Shown here in pieces: positions 25,788 through 35,415 of a stretch of DNA of 64,000 bases. The stretch covers positions 48,998-112,997 of the forward strand of contig JAJDZX010000008.1 of assembly GCA_022824395.1 (NCBI GenBank), read 5' to 3'. How positions within the stretch are numbered: position 1 is the first letter of the stretch; the number at the start of each line of letters is the position of its first letter. The position numbers and the translations under genes are program-made. The stretch comes from Alphaproteobacteria bacterium. Its GTDB lineage: Bacteria > Pseudomonadota > Alphaproteobacteria > TMED109. The notes beneath the pieces are model-generated. The model worked only from the letters and a program-made list of their open reading frames with translations. It was not told the DNA's origin and searched no databases.

Positions 25788-27971
25788 GTGACACCCTCGC
25801 TCCGGGAGCTGGTCGTCGAGCTTCGGACCGACGCCCTGTCCGTCAAGGGCATCCCGGCGCTCGCGGCGGGCCTCACCGCGGGACTGGGCCTGCTGGTCGC
25901 CCAGATCGCGTTCGGGACCTTCATCTTCTCAGGCGCGCTCGCACCCTATTCGTCCCAGGGCGTGGGCCTGATCCTGTTCGGGAACTTCGCCATCTGCGTC
26001 CTGGTGGCGCTCATGAGCGGTTTTCGCGGCGTGATCGCGGGCCTGTCGCCGGCGCTGGTGATCCCGATGGCCGTGATGGCGGGTACGACGCCCGCCGAGG
26101 GGGGCGCCCTGTTCGTGAGCGCCGTCGGCCTGCTCGTGGCCGGCGCGGTGCTCACCGGCGCATGCTGCCTCCTCATCGGCCGCTTTCGCCTGGCCAACCT
26201 GGTGCGCTTCATCCCCTATCCCGTAGCCGGCGGCTTCGTGGCCGGGATCGGCGGAGCCGTCTGCATCGCGGCCATGTCCCTGATGGGGGTCGAGCTCGAC
26301 GCGCGGTTGATCCCCGCCCTCTTCGCGCCCGCGGTCTTCTGGCAATGGGCCCCCGGCGCGGGCTACGGAATCGCCCTGTATCTCGCGGTGCGACGCTGGG
26401 GCAACCCGTTGATCCTGCCGGTCAGCGTGGCCCTCTTCGTGGCGGCGTACCACGCCGCGCTTGCCGTCCTCGACATCCCGGGCGAGGCGGCCAGAGCGTC
26501 CGGCCTGCTCCTCACCAGCACGGCGGACGGCGTCCTGTGGCCCGCCCTGCGGCTCGCCGACCTCGCGCAGCTGGACTGGGCGGCGATGGCCGTGCAGGTG
26601 CCCCATCTGCTGAGCCTGGTGCTCATCGCCCTCATCTGCGTGATCATGAACATCGCCGGTCTCGAGCTCGCGGTGAACCAGGACCTCGACTGGGACCGGG
26701 AATTCCGGGCCTCCGGATTCGCGAGCGTGCTGGCCGGCCTCGGCGGGGGCACCGTCGCGACCGCGGTGGTGCCGGCCTCATTCCGCAGCAAGCTGTTCGG
26801 CGCCACCACGCGCCTGACCGGCCTGGTGGCCGCCGCGGTCATCGGGAGCGCGCTGCTGCTCGGCGACGGGATGCTGGAACTGGTGCCGGCGCCGCTCGTC
26901 GGGGGCGTTCTCGTCTTCGCGGGGCTCGGCATGCTGGACGAGGGACTGCTCAGGAGCTTCCGACGCCTGCCCTGGTCCGAGTACGGCATCATCGTCCTGA
27001 TCTTCGCCACGATCGTCTCGTTCGGGCTGCTGGAGGGCGTGGGTGCGGGCATGCTGGCCACGCTCGTCTTCTTCGCGGTGCGCCTCAGCCGCGTGGATCC
27101 GATCGAATCCCGCTTCACGGCCCGCGAGCGGCAGAGCAGCCGGGCTCGACCCGTCCCCGACCGCGCCATCCTGCTGCAGGACGGCGGGCGGGTGCACGCC
27201 TACCGGCTGCGCGGCTACCTGTTCTTCGGGAGCGTCTGCCCGCTCGCCGACCATCTCCGGCAATCGGTGGGCGGCGAGCAGCGTCCCGCCTGCCTGATCC
27301 TGGACTTCCACCAGGTCTCCGGCTTCGATTTCTCGGCCGTGAGCGTGCTCTGCAGGTGCCTCCAGACGGCGGAGGCGGCCGGGGTCCGGATCGTCCTGAG
27401 CGCCCTCCCGAAGGGCCTGCTCGACGGCCTACGGCGGAACCTGCGGTCTCCGGTGTTCGCGGCGCTGATCGTGGAGTCGGCCATGGACCCTGCCCTCGAG
27501 CGCTGCGAGGACCTGGTCATCGATGCATGGAAGACGGATGCCGAGGCCCAGGAGGCCAGGCGATCCCAACTGCTGGCCGACGCCTCCGAGGACCTCGAGC
27601 GGTACCTGGACCGGCAGATCCAGTTCGAGGACCTGACGGCCGAGCTTCAGCAGTGGACGAGCCCCCGGACCTACGCGGCCGGGGAGACGCTGGCCGGACC
27701 GGACGCAGCGGAAGCCGATCTCCAGCTGATCGTGTCGGGCCAGGCCTCCGCCTTCGATTCCAACGGCACCCGGCTGCATCAATGCGGCCCTGGTGATGCG
27801 ATCTGGCTCTCGAGCGCGCTCCATGACAAGGTTGCTTCCGTGGTCGCGGACGAGGCCTGCCGGACAATTGCGCTGACGCCCGACGGCCGGGAGTGGCTGG
27901 AAGGGCAGAAAAAACCGCTGGTCCTCCGGCTGTTCAGCTACCTTCTCGCCGGATCGGCCCGGTCTGCGTGA
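25788..27971 (+). CDS. SulP family anion transporter with STAS and a C-terminal extension
   Basis: A 727-residue protein. Residues about 20-430 form the membrane part with many helices (LTAGLGLLVAQIAFGTFIFSG, RFIPYPVAGGFVAGIGG, VVPASFRSKLFGATTRLTG). Residues about 465-585 form a STAS domain (FFGSVCPLADHLRQ, ILDFHQVSGFDFSAVSVLCR). Residues about 610-715 form a further domain with a cyclic-nucleotide-binding-like strand pattern (AGETLAGPDAAEADLQLIVSG, GPGDAIWLSSALHDKVASVVA), though the phosphate-binding cassette is not clear. It likely carries sulfate, bicarbonate or a carboxylate. It starts with GTG and stands alone. Confidence 0.87.
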   Translation: MTPSLRELVVELRTDALSVKGIPALAAGLTAGLGLLVAQIAFGTFIFSGALAPYSSQGVGLILFGNFAICVLVALMSGFRGVIAGLSPALVIPMAVMAGTTPAEGGALFVSAVGLLVAGAVLTGACCLLIGRFRLANLVRFIPYPVAGGFVAGIGGAVCIAAMSLMGVELDARLIPALFAPAVFWQWAPGAGYGIALYLAVRRWGNPLILPVSVALFVAAYHAALAVLDIPGEAARASGLLLTSTADGVLWPALRLADLAQLDWAAMAVQVPHLLSLVLIALICVIMNIAGLELAVNQDLDWDREFRASGFASVLAGLGGGTVATAVVPASFRSKLFGATTRLTGLVAAAVIGSALLLGDGMLELVPAPLVGGVLVFAGLGMLDEGLLRSFRRLPWSEYGIIVLIFATIVSFGLLEGVGAGMLATLVFFAVRLSRVDPIESRFTARERQSSRARPVPDRAILLQDGGRVHAYRLRGYLFFGSVCPLADHLRQSVGGEQRPACLILDFHQVSGFDFSAVSVLCRCLQTAEAAGVRIVLSALPKGLLDGLRRNLRSPVFAALIVESAMDPALERCEDLVIDAWKTDAEAQEARRSQLLADASEDLERYLDRQIQFEDLTAELQQWTSPRTYAAGETLAGPDAAEADLQLIVSGQASAFDSNGTRLHQCGPGDAIWLSSALHDKVASVVADEACRTIALTPDGREWLEGQKKPLVLRLFSYLLAGSARSA

Positions 27972-28236
27972 GCCCGCCGGGGCACGATCCAGGCAGCCGT
28001 TCGGGGAATATGCCAATCCCCGGAGAATGGGCCTGTTCCTTCTGTTCGGACCGCGCCGAGATGTGACGTTCGGTGACCATGGCGGCGATCGAGCCAAGAG
28101 ATCCGGCGGCAGCGCGACAGGCCTGGCACGTGCTTCGGGTCGCGCATGCGCACCCGCTCCGCCGGGCGCGCGCTTTCGGTGCATGATCGGAGCAGACCGG
28201 CACACAGGCCCCCTCCCGAAATAGGCGGACAGCACC

Positions 28237-29292
28237 ATGGTGACAGCGACGCACGAGCGAGCGAATGCCCCTCGCATCAACCTCTACAGCGACACCCAGA
28301 CCCTTCCGACCCCGGCCATGCGCCAGGCGATGGCGACGGCGGAGGTCGGCGACGAGCAGCTGTTCGACGACCCGAGCGTCAACGCGCTCTGCGAGCGCGT
28401 GGCGGCGCTGCTCGGCCAGGAGGCGGCGGTGTTCCTGCCATCGGGCACCATGTGCAACGAGATCGCCATCCGCGTGCACTGCCGGCCGGGGGACGAGGTG
28501 ATCGCCGAGGCGTCGTCCCACATCCTCAACTTCGAGGGCGGCGGTCCCGCCGCCCTGTCGGGCGTGCAGATCGCCGGCCTGCCCGGAGAGCGCGGCATCT
28601 ACACGGCGGAACAGGCGCGGGCGGCCATCCGCGATATGCACCGGTACGCGCCGCGCTCTTCTCTCCTGGAGGTCGAGAACACCGCCAATATGGGGGGCGG
28701 CACGGTCTGGCCGCTCGAAGCGGTGCAGGCGGTGACCGACGTCGCCCGCGAGCACGGCCTCGCCACGCACCTGGACGGCGCCCGGCTCCCGAACGCGGCC
28801 GTCGCGTCCGGGATTCCGGCGGCCGACTACGCAGGCTGCTTCGACAGCGCGTGGATCGATCTCAGCAAGGGGCTCGGCTGCCCGGTGGGCGCGGTCCTCG
28901 CAGGCTCGGCCGACTTCATCGAGGAGGTCTGGCGCTGGAAGCAGCGCATGGGCGGCGCGATGCGCCAGGCCGGCATCCTCGCCGCCGCCGGACTCCACGC
29001 GCTCGACCACCACTGGGACCGACTGGCCGAGGACCATGCGCATGCCGCGCTGCTGGCCGATGCGCTCGCCGGGCTGGAGGGGTTCGCGGTCGAACCGTGC
29101 GACACCAACATCCTGTTCTTCGACGTGGGCAGCACCGGGCACAGCGCCCCGGACGTCGCCGCCCGCGCCGGGGCGGCCGGCCTCCGCATCGGCGCCATGG
29201 GCCCCACGCGCATGCGCGCCGTCACCCACCTCGACGTCAGCGGGGCCGACTGCGAGGAAGCCGCGCGGATCCTGGCCGAGGCAGCCTCGTGA
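28237..29292 (+). CDS. Threonine aldolase family (beta-eliminating lyase)
   Basis: A 351-residue fold-type I PLP enzyme. INLYSDTQTLPTPAMRQAM near the start, VGDEQLFDDPSVNAL, FLPSGTMCNEIAIR, and the PLP lysine in SAWIDLSKGLGCPVGAVLAG are signatures of L-threonine/L-allo-threonine aldolases, which split threonine into glycine and acetaldehyde. THLDGARLPNAA carries the Asp that pairs with the pyridine nitrogen. The length is normal. Specificity for the allo form cannot be read. The next gene, a PhyH enzyme, starts 127 bases downstream on the same strand. Confidence 0.92.
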   Translation: MVTATHERANAPRINLYSDTQTLPTPAMRQAMATAEVGDEQLFDDPSVNALCERVAALLGQEAAVFLPSGTMCNEIAIRVHCRPGDEVIAEASSHILNFEGGGPAALSGVQIAGLPGERGIYTAEQARAAIRDMHRYAPRSSLLEVENTANMGGGTVWPLEAVQAVTDVAREHGLATHLDGARLPNAAVASGIPAADYAGCFDSAWIDLSKGLGCPVGAVLAGSADFIEEVWRWKQRMGGAMRQAGILAAAGLHALDHHWDRLAEDHAHAALLADALAGLEGFAVEPCDTNILFFDVGSTGHSAPDVAARAGAAGLRIGAMGPTRMRAVTHLDVSGADCEEAARILAEAAS

Positions 29293-29419
29293 ACGGAGCC
29301 CCGGTCCCTGCGAACGGGCCTCCCGGATGGAAGGGATGGCGCCTCCGTACCCGGCCGTGTTGCTTGCGGAGACCTGACAGCGGATGATTGCCGGCCGGAC
29401 GTGACAGCGGAATAGCAGG

Positions 29420-30256
29420 ATGGGCAAGGTTCTCGACGCCGCGGCAGTGGCGCGGTTCCACCGCGACGGCGTCCTCGCGCCGGTCCGGGTCGCCTCCGAG
29501 GACGAAATGCTCGGCATGCGGGCACGACTCGAGGCACGCGAGGCCGAACACGGCGGCCCGCTGAAGGGGCCGCTCCGCTACAAGAGCCACCTCCTGTTCA
29601 AGTGGCTGGCTGAGTTCATCCGCTCGCCCCGGGTTCTCGATCCGGTGGAGGACATCCTGGGCCCCAACATCATGGTCTGGTCCACGGACTGGTGGCTGAA
29701 GGAAGCGAATTCGCCGAGCTACGTCTCCTGGCACCAGGACAGCCAGTACTGGGGTCTTGACAGCACCAAGCTGATCACGCTCTGGGTGGCGCTCTCACCG
29801 TCCAACGTGACCAGCGGCTGCATGCGCTACCTGCTGGGCTCGCACCTCGGGCCGGACCTCCCCCACCGCGAGACGTACCACGACGACAACATGCTCACGC
29901 GCGGCCAGGAAATCACGGAAGGCATCGATGAGGCCAAGGCCGTGAACGTCGAGCTCGACCCCGGGCAAGGCTCGATCTTCGCGTTCCGCATTGCCCACGC
30001 CTCGCACCCCAATCGCTCCGCCGATCGACGCATCGGACTGGCGATCCGCTTCATCCCGCCGGACGCCCGGCAGATCCGGTCCGACCACGACAGCGCCGCC
30101 CTCGTCAGGGGCGTTGACACGCACGGCCATTTCGAGCTGGAGCCGGAGCCCGGGCGCGACTTCGACCCCGAGGCGGTGGAGTTCCACAGGTGGTCGGAGG
30201 AAGAACGACGGAAGATCCTCTACCACGGGACCGACTGGCAAACGCACCGGACCTGA
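29420..30256 (+). CDS. Phytanoyl-CoA dioxygenase (PhyH) family protein
   Basis: A 278-residue Fe(II)/2-oxoglutarate dioxygenase. The iron-binding H-x-D is in SYVSWHQDSQYWG, the distal His is in FRIAHASHPNRSADRRIGLAIRF, where the following Arg should hold 2-oxoglutarate. TLWVALSPSNVTSGCMRYLLGSH is the usual central strand. It differs clearly from the PhyH at 1-791. The substrate is unknown; relatives hydroxylate small amino-acid derivatives, acyl-CoAs or chlorinated compounds. Confidence 0.91.
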   Translation: MGKVLDAAAVARFHRDGVLAPVRVASEDEMLGMRARLEAREAEHGGPLKGPLRYKSHLLFKWLAEFIRSPRVLDPVEDILGPNIMVWSTDWWLKEANSPSYVSWHQDSQYWGLDSTKLITLWVALSPSNVTSGCMRYLLGSHLGPDLPHRETYHDDNMLTRGQEITEGIDEAKAVNVELDPGQGSIFAFRIAHASHPNRSADRRIGLAIRFIPPDARQIRSDHDSAALVRGVDTHGHFELEPEPGRDFDPEAVEFHRWSEEERRKILYHGTDWQTHRT

Positions 30257-30425
30257 CGGGCGACGGGGAGACTGAACCGGTAGGCGGGGCCGACCGACGC
30301 GGCCGACCCGCTGTCGCCGTCTCAGCGCGGAGCGGGCGCGGACCCGCAGCGGGCGGGCAACCGGCGACTTCGGCAACCGATGGTCTCAGAGGATTGATCG
30401 TCCCAACCGGGCAGGGGCAGGCAGG

Positions 30426-31646
30426 ATGAGACGATCTGCGCGCGCGGGCGCCCTTCGCACGGCCGAGTTCGTCCCGCTCATCGCGCTCCTGATGTCGCTG
30501 GTCGCGCTCGCGATCGACGCCATGCTGCCGGCCTTGCCGATGATCGGGCGCGATCTTGACGTGCAGCGTCCGAACGACGTCCAGTTCGTGATCACGTCGC
30601 TGTTCTTCGGCCTCGCGCTCGGCCAGGTGCTGTTCGGGCCGCTCTCCGATCGCATCGGGCGAAAACCCGCGATCTATGCCGGCCTCACCCTGTTCATGGC
30701 GGGCTGCCTCGTGAGCATCTTCGCATCCTCCTTCGAAGCGATGATCGCCGGGCGGGTGCTCCAGGGCGTAGGGGCCGCGGGGCCCCGGATCGTGACCATG
30801 GCCCTGGTCCGCGATCAGTTCAGCGGGCGGCAGATGGCCCGGCTCATGTCCTTCGTGATGGCAGTCTTCATCCTGGTTCCCGCGCTCGCCCCGTTGCTAG
30901 GGCAGGGGATCCTGTGGCTGGGGAACTGGCGCGCGATCTTCACGATGTTCCTCGCGGTCGCCGCGGTGGCCTTCGCTTGGATCACGCTGCGCCAGCCGGA
31001 AACCCTCCCCGTCGAACGCCGACGGCCCTTTTCCGTCCGCGCCATCGGCCAGGCGGTCGGCGAGATCGTGCGAATTCGAACCTCGCTCGGCTACACCCTT
31101 GCGACGGGGCTCGTGTTCGCACCATTCGTCGCCTACCTGAGTTCCGCCCAGCAGATCTTTCAGGAGGCGTACCGGACCGGCGCGATGTTCCCGGTGTATT
31201 TCGGTGTCCTGGCGTTGGGCGTCGGCTTCGGCGGGATGGTCAATGGCCGCCTGGTCCTTCGGCTTGGCATGCGGCGGCTCTCGAAGACCGGGGCAGCGAC
31301 CGTCGCGCTGGTTTCCCTGGCCGCGTGGATCGGCCTGTTCCAGTTCGACGGACTTCCGCCGCTCTGGCTCTTCATGGCGTACCTGCTCGTCGTGTTCCTC
31401 TTCATCGGTCTCGTCTTCGGGAACCTCAACGCCCTTGCGATGGAGCCGCTCGGGCACATTGCCGGAGTGGGTGCGGCGGTGGTGACGTCACTTTCCACCC
31501 TGATTTCCGTGCCGCTCGGCAGCCTGATCGGCCAGGCTTTCGATGGCACCATCCACACGCAGGTGGGCGCCTTCGCCCTCTTCGGGAGTCTCACGCTTGG
31601 CGCCATGTTGTGGGCCGAACCCCCGAGCAGTCGCCGGCACGATTGA
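30426..31646 (+). CDS. MFS exporter, Bcr/CflA-type
   Basis: A 406-residue 12-helix transporter of the drug:proton antiporter-1 group. AIDAMLPALPMIGRDL in helix 1, motif A as GPLSDRIGRKPAIYAG, and RVLQGVGAAGPRIVTMALVRDQF are Bcr/CflA landmarks. It may export drugs or metabolites such as peptides or sulfonamides. Start is ATG with AGG upstream. It follows the PhyH gene by 169 bases on the same strand. Confidence 0.92.
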   Translation: MRRSARAGALRTAEFVPLIALLMSLVALAIDAMLPALPMIGRDLDVQRPNDVQFVITSLFFGLALGQVLFGPLSDRIGRKPAIYAGLTLFMAGCLVSIFASSFEAMIAGRVLQGVGAAGPRIVTMALVRDQFSGRQMARLMSFVMAVFILVPALAPLLGQGILWLGNWRAIFTMFLAVAAVAFAWITLRQPETLPVERRRPFSVRAIGQAVGEIVRIRTSLGYTLATGLVFAPFVAYLSSAQQIFQEAYRTGAMFPVYFGVLALGVGFGGMVNGRLVLRLGMRRLSKTGAATVALVSLAAWIGLFQFDGLPPLWLFMAYLLVVFLFIGLVFGNLNALAMEPLGHIAGVGAAVVTSLSTLISVPLGSLIGQAFDGTIHTQVGAFALFGSLTLGAMLWAEPPSSRRHD

Positions 31647-31864
31647 GGCGTTCGGGCGGCATCCAGCCGGTTCCGAGCCCCGGTACCCGCAGACAGGCTT
31701 CGACATGCACATCGCGGTGAGGGCTTGCACCCACCGAGACCGGCATCTTCCAAGAATTACGAACTGAACTGGTGCAGCCTTCTGGTATTGACGGCAGGTC
31801 TGGCACGGTGATGGCGGCGGGTTAACCGAGAGCTTTCGGCGTCCGCGACCCCAACCTACCGGCG

Positions 31865-32425
31865 CTACGACCGTGTGTGCGCGATTGCCGCCTCCGCCCA
31901 ACCCGGAAGGTCCTCAGCTGCCCGCCACATCCCATCCATCATCACTGCGGCCTCGCGATGGGGCCCGTCGGGGTCGGTGTTGTCGTAGAGGCGCGCTTCG
32001 TGGGACTTCCCGATCGCTGCCGGCAGGTTGGCGTGCGACCGCGCGAACCGCCGTCGCACGTCCGTTTCCGGGACGTGGTGGCCACCTGCCGCGACGCGGG
32101 TTCGGATGCGGTGAAGCGCCACTTCGGGCGACTCCACACACACGTAGTACAGCTCAACCCGGAGACCGGCCGCCCGCGCCGCCTCCATGTGGCGAATCGC
32201 GCCAGTGCCCGCCTGCGTGGTTTCCAGCAGGTGCGTTCGGCCGGTGCGGAGCGCCGCCCGTCGTCGCAGCAGCGCCTCGCGCGCGGCCGCGGCAGGCGTG
32301 GCGGAAGCGGTGGCACGCGCGATTTCGTCGGGATCGATGATGTCCAGGTCGCGGAGCCACGTCGTGCGCGTCAGCGTGGACTTGCCGCACCCGTTCGGGC
32401 CGGCCACCACATACAACGTCGGCAT
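31865..32425 (-). CDS. Zeta-toxin-like P-loop kinase
   Basis: A 186-residue P-loop protein. Walker A is GPNGCGKST near residue 9, then DIIDPDEIARA, a lid-like RVAAGGHHVPETDVRRRFARS, and a C-terminal LYDNTDP motif. These are marks of the zeta-toxin-like family, which phosphorylate small metabolites such as UDP-N-acetylglucosamine in the well-studied members. It lies 24 bases downstream of a small gene that could be its antitoxin. Whether it is toxic is not known from the sequence. Confidence 0.82.
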   Translation of the reverse strand: MPTLYVVAGPNGCGKSTLTRTTWLRDLDIIDPDEIARATASATPAAAAREALLRRRAALRTGRTHLLETTQAGTGAIRHMEAARAAGLRVELYYVCVESPEVALHRIRTRVAAGGHHVPETDVRRRFARSHANLPAAIGKSHEARLYDNTDPDGPHREAAVMMDGMWRAAEDLPGWAEAAIAHTRS

Positions 32426-32449
32426 GGCAGTGTGCGCCGGCTCGCCGGG

Positions 32450-32653
32450 TCAGCCGGACTCCTGGGCAGGATGTCGGATCACCCGGTCACCGTCCTTGGT
32501 CCGGGCGATAAAGGCACCGTCTTTTCGAATGCCGTAGAGCGTCGCCCCAGCCTCAAGCTGCGCGGCCAAATCCGCCTTAATCTGGTCGCGCCAGTCCTTT
32601 GGACGGCCCGGCTTGTCCGGCAGAGGCTGTGCCGAGCGCTTGCGATCTTGCAT
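32450..32653 (-). CDS. Small basic protein, possible partner of the zeta-like kinase
   Basis: A 67-residue protein (MQDRKRSAQPLPDKPGRPKDW, then a DQIKADLAAQLEAGATLYGI helix and a GIRKDGAFIARTKDGDRVIR strand). I do not recognise a named family. It precedes the zeta-like kinase on the same strand, as an antitoxin would, and is predicted to be mostly helix then a beta hairpin. The ribosome site is weak. Confidence 0.55.
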   Translation of the reverse strand: MQDRKRSAQPLPDKPGRPKDWRDQIKADLAAQLEAGATLYGIRKDGAFIARTKDGDRVIRHPAQESG

Positions 32654-32856
32654 ATGGCTGACTCTAGGTCGGAACTCCGTAGCCTTCAATCGCCCTCGCG
32701 GAGCCACCGAGATGGTAGCCGCGATCGGCCTCAACGCCTCGCCGGGCGCTGATCGACGACCTCGATACCATCTTCGAATGGACCGGTGCCGAGATGCCGG
32801 ACCATTACACTTCATAGCTCGCCCGGTTGCACGACGTCGTGTACCGCGAACAGATC

Positions 32857-33920
32857 TCAAAGATCGTCGAACACAGCGTGACCGAACAGATACTCCAGGT
32901 CACCTTCACCAACGTAGGGATCCCCTTTCAGGTCAAAGAAGACGTCCCCGGCTGACGGCTCCGGCAACCGTGCCAAGCCATATCCCGCACCGGGCTCGAG
33001 AGGCTCGTAAACGGGCGTCCTGGCATCGCGCGCGATGAACTGCACCCGGACCTGCTCGCGGATACGCTCGTAGGTCTGGACCGCACCGCGCTCTGGCTTC
33101 CACCTCAGAGGCAACGGTTCGGCGGCGAGCGCCACCAACGTTGTGATATCGCGCCGTCTGAGCTCCTCGATCTGAAGACCGGACGCTCCGGCAACGAGGC
33201 ACAGGTGATCGTCGTCACGGCGGCGGGCATGGCAGTCCAACCGCCAGCGGCAAAGATCACAGTGCTGTCTGAGGCGGGATAGGTTTGCGTGGCCGCATCA
33301 TGCGCCACGGACGCTTCCAAACTTCGTCTCACGAGCCGGAAATAGGCGAAATAGCCGCTCGACCGGAAAACCTGCGGCTCGAAGACTGACCAAGGCGCCA
33401 CGACGTACATGAACTCTGGAACGAGGCCCTGCGCTTTCGTGACCAGCTCCGTATAGAGGCAGAGCTGCAGGACACTGCCGCCCGTCATTTCCCTCGCGAG
33501 CTTGGTGTCGATCACTTCGTAAGACCAATGTCCGAGATCGCTGGGCCTATCCACTCGCCTCAGGAGGTCTGAACGATCGCCCCACCGCACGTCCGACAGC
33601 ACGCCATGGCTGATGATCGCCGCGCCGGAGCACATGGCAGCCACGGTTTCCTCGGCGTGCTTTTCTTCCAAGCCAACGCATTCGATCCGAATGATCTCGT
33701 AGCCGGCCCTTTCAAGGTGATCGAGATAAGCCTGTTCATGCAGATCGCCCCGCTTGTGGAGAATTTCGAGCAGCGGGTCCCAACTCTTTGGCTTCGCGCG
33801 GGCACCTCTCGCTCCTTCTGCGTCCAGTTGCGTGAGATGATTACAGCTCAGATGGCCTGCTAGGTCGGTGGCGCCGAGCTGTAGAATTCTTTTGTTGTCC
33901 GGCATGCGACGGTTTCTCAT
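32857..33920 (-). pseudogene. Frameshifted and truncated TM0106-family RecB-like nuclease
   Basis: The first part starts at 33920 or 33905 (MPDNKRILQLGATDLAGHLSC) and reads in one frame to about 33262; it holds VIDTKLAREMTGGSVLQLCLYTELV, a PDDEXK-type nuclease stretch. After a frameshift the homology goes on in another frame with HCDLCRWRLDCHARRRDDDH and ends PSAGDVFFDLKGDPYVGEGDLEYLFGHAVF, where normal members continue for hundreds of residues into helicase-like parts. So one frame change and a missing C-terminus show the gene is dead or in two pieces. Family members are putative DNA repair or defence nucleases. Confidence 0.75.
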
Positions 33921-33946
33921 GCTTGTCGCTTGGCCGAACGCAGCAG

Positions 33947-35032
33947 CTACGACTTCCAAGCCAGCCGAACTTTGAGAGCGTTCAGATGTGTCCAGGGAAG
34001 GAGTTCCTTGTGCTGGAGCATGCCGACGACAATGCCAGGGGCTATGCCCTGTTCCTCGGCGAATGCCCTGACCACATGTGCGCTGCGTGGTGAAGTCCCG
34101 ACAAATTGTTGCCATGCGCGTAGGGGAATCAGCGTGTTGGACGCCCACTCATTGGCCTCTACTTCAAGCTCGGCTCCGTTGTCGTTGGATTCGTCGACAA
34201 AAATTCCTTTCTTGCTGTGAAGCAGAAGATGCGCTGCTTCATGGAAGAAGCTGAACCAAAGATGGTCATCGGTCTTGTGTCGGGCAGTCAGCTGGATGAC
34301 GGCCTTCCTGGGGGATAGCCACCAGGCCGCGCCGCTGAGTGCAGTTCTTGGCAAAGGCTGCACCACCGCCAGCGCAACGCCTGCCTCATTGCATAGCTTT
34401 GCAGTCTGTTGCAAAGCCTCAACGATCTCCTTACGCGTCAGGCCGCGGATAGTCCGAACCGCGTGCCTGAATCGACTTTCGCTGTAGTTCGCGCACTCCT
34501 GTCGTTCGGCCTCGATCTCGCCGAGTCGGAGCCAGGTAGCCAGTGCGGCCTCATCGCTCTTGAAGGTCCGGGAGTGGCGATAGGCAACATTGGCGAGGCC
34601 GTAGCGAGCAGTCCAAGCATCGACTGAACCCACACGGAAGAACGCAAGCAACTTCGATACGGTGTCGACATCGGATTCCGGACGCTGGAAGCAGCCTCGC
34701 TTTACCAAGTCCCGGACGGGGAAGGCCTTGACCCATTCTGCCGAAGCAGCGGCTTCACCAGCTTCGGCCTCCCGAGCCCAATGAAGCCGATAGTCTGACT
34801 CGATCCCGAGCCAGATGCTGGCATCGACGCCAAGTACTTTTTCAAATTGCAGTGCAGTTCCCGGCTCTAGCGATGCCTTACCCGAGATGATCTCGCTGAT
34901 CAGCTTTGGAGAGCGACCACATCGACGCGCGAATTCTGCATGCGAAATCCCCTCGACCTCAAGACGCTCCTTGAGGACCCATCCGGGCGGGACCGCATAG
35001 TCCGGGCTGTATTGGTTGGTCGCTGTCGCCAT
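33947..35032 (-). CDS. higA: HigA-type antitoxin fused to ImmA/IrrE metallopeptidase
   Basis: A 361-residue two-domain protein. The N-terminal 90 residues are a HigA/Xre helix-turn-helix (ISHAEFARRCGRSPKLISEI). The C-terminal half is a COG2856/ImmA-IrrE zinc peptidase with FFHEAAHLLLHSKK (HExxH) at about residue 265 and ELEVEANEWASNTLIP for the third ligand. It follows the HigB gene by 14 bases, so this is a toxin-first operon with a peptidase-bearing antitoxin. The peptidase may clear the antitoxin or another regulator. Confidence 0.88.
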   Translation of the reverse strand: MATATNQYSPDYAVPPGWVLKERLEVEGISHAEFARRCGRSPKLISEIISGKASLEPGTALQFEKVLGVDASIWLGIESDYRLHWAREAEAGEAAASAEWVKAFPVRDLVKRGCFQRPESDVDTVSKLLAFFRVGSVDAWTARYGLANVAYRHSRTFKSDEAALATWLRLGEIEAERQECANYSESRFRHAVRTIRGLTRKEIVEALQQTAKLCNEAGVALAVVQPLPRTALSGAAWWLSPRKAVIQLTARHKTDDHLWFSFFHEAAHLLLHSKKGIFVDESNDNGAELEVEANEWASNTLIPLRAWQQFVGTSPRSAHVVRAFAEEQGIAPGIVVGMLQHKELLPWTHLNALKVRLAWKS

Positions 35033-35046
35033 GTGTCCCTCCTCGG

Positions 35047-35397
35047 TCAGTGATAGTCGACCACATCGAGAATTGTGATCGCCGTCACCCGCTCTGTGTC
35101 TATCCCGCCGTCTTCCCTGCGCGGCAGCGGCTCGTGGTTGGCTTCAAACACGAGCCGGTAGGGCTGGACGAGATCCACAGCGAACTGCTCGTACCGACCT
35201 CCGCTGAGTTGATGTCGCCTATCCGGTGGCGTACTTGGCACCAGCGCCAGACTGCGCGCCGCCCTGAGCACAGCCATCCGCGTCATCATGACTCTCGCCA
35301 TCCTCGCTCCATAGGTCCTCTTCAGGGCATCCGCCGAGTTGAAGGCCTTTTCGAGCCTGCGGGTCCGGAAAGCGATTTCCATAGAGATCAGCCACAT
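35047..35397 (-). CDS. higB: HigB/RelE family toxin
   Basis: A small RelE/HigB-type protein of 116 residues from ATG 35397, or 111 from ATG 35382. It has the fold's core (FRTRRLEKAFNSADALKRTYG, then HQLSGGRYEQFAVDLVQPYRLVFEA) and ends ITILDVVDYH, a common ending for HigB-like mRNA-cleaving toxins. It is followed by the HigA-peptidase antitoxin and preceded by a 15-bp palindrome. Confidence 0.85.
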   Translation of the reverse strand: MWLISMEIAFRTRRLEKAFNSADALKRTYGARMARVMMTRMAVLRAARSLALVPSTPPDRRHQLSGGRYEQFAVDLVQPYRLVFEANHEPLPRREDGGIDTERVTAITILDVVDYH

Positions 35398-35400
35398 TCA

Positions 35401-35415
35401 TTACCTAATAGGTAA
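35401..35415. promoter_or_regulatory. 15-bp palindromic operator of the higBA operon
   Basis: TTACCTAATAGGTAA is a perfect palindrome with 7-base arms and a single central A, placed 4 bases upstream of the higB ATG at 35397. HigA family antitoxins bind such sites to repress their own operon, so I infer this is the HigA site. The close spacing means it also overlaps the likely leader. Confidence 0.7.

Noticed and set aside
26162..27796. 544-codon plus-strand open frame in another frame of the SulP gene
   Set aside because: Pro/Arg-rich shadow; the SulP frame has full membrane and STAS pattern.
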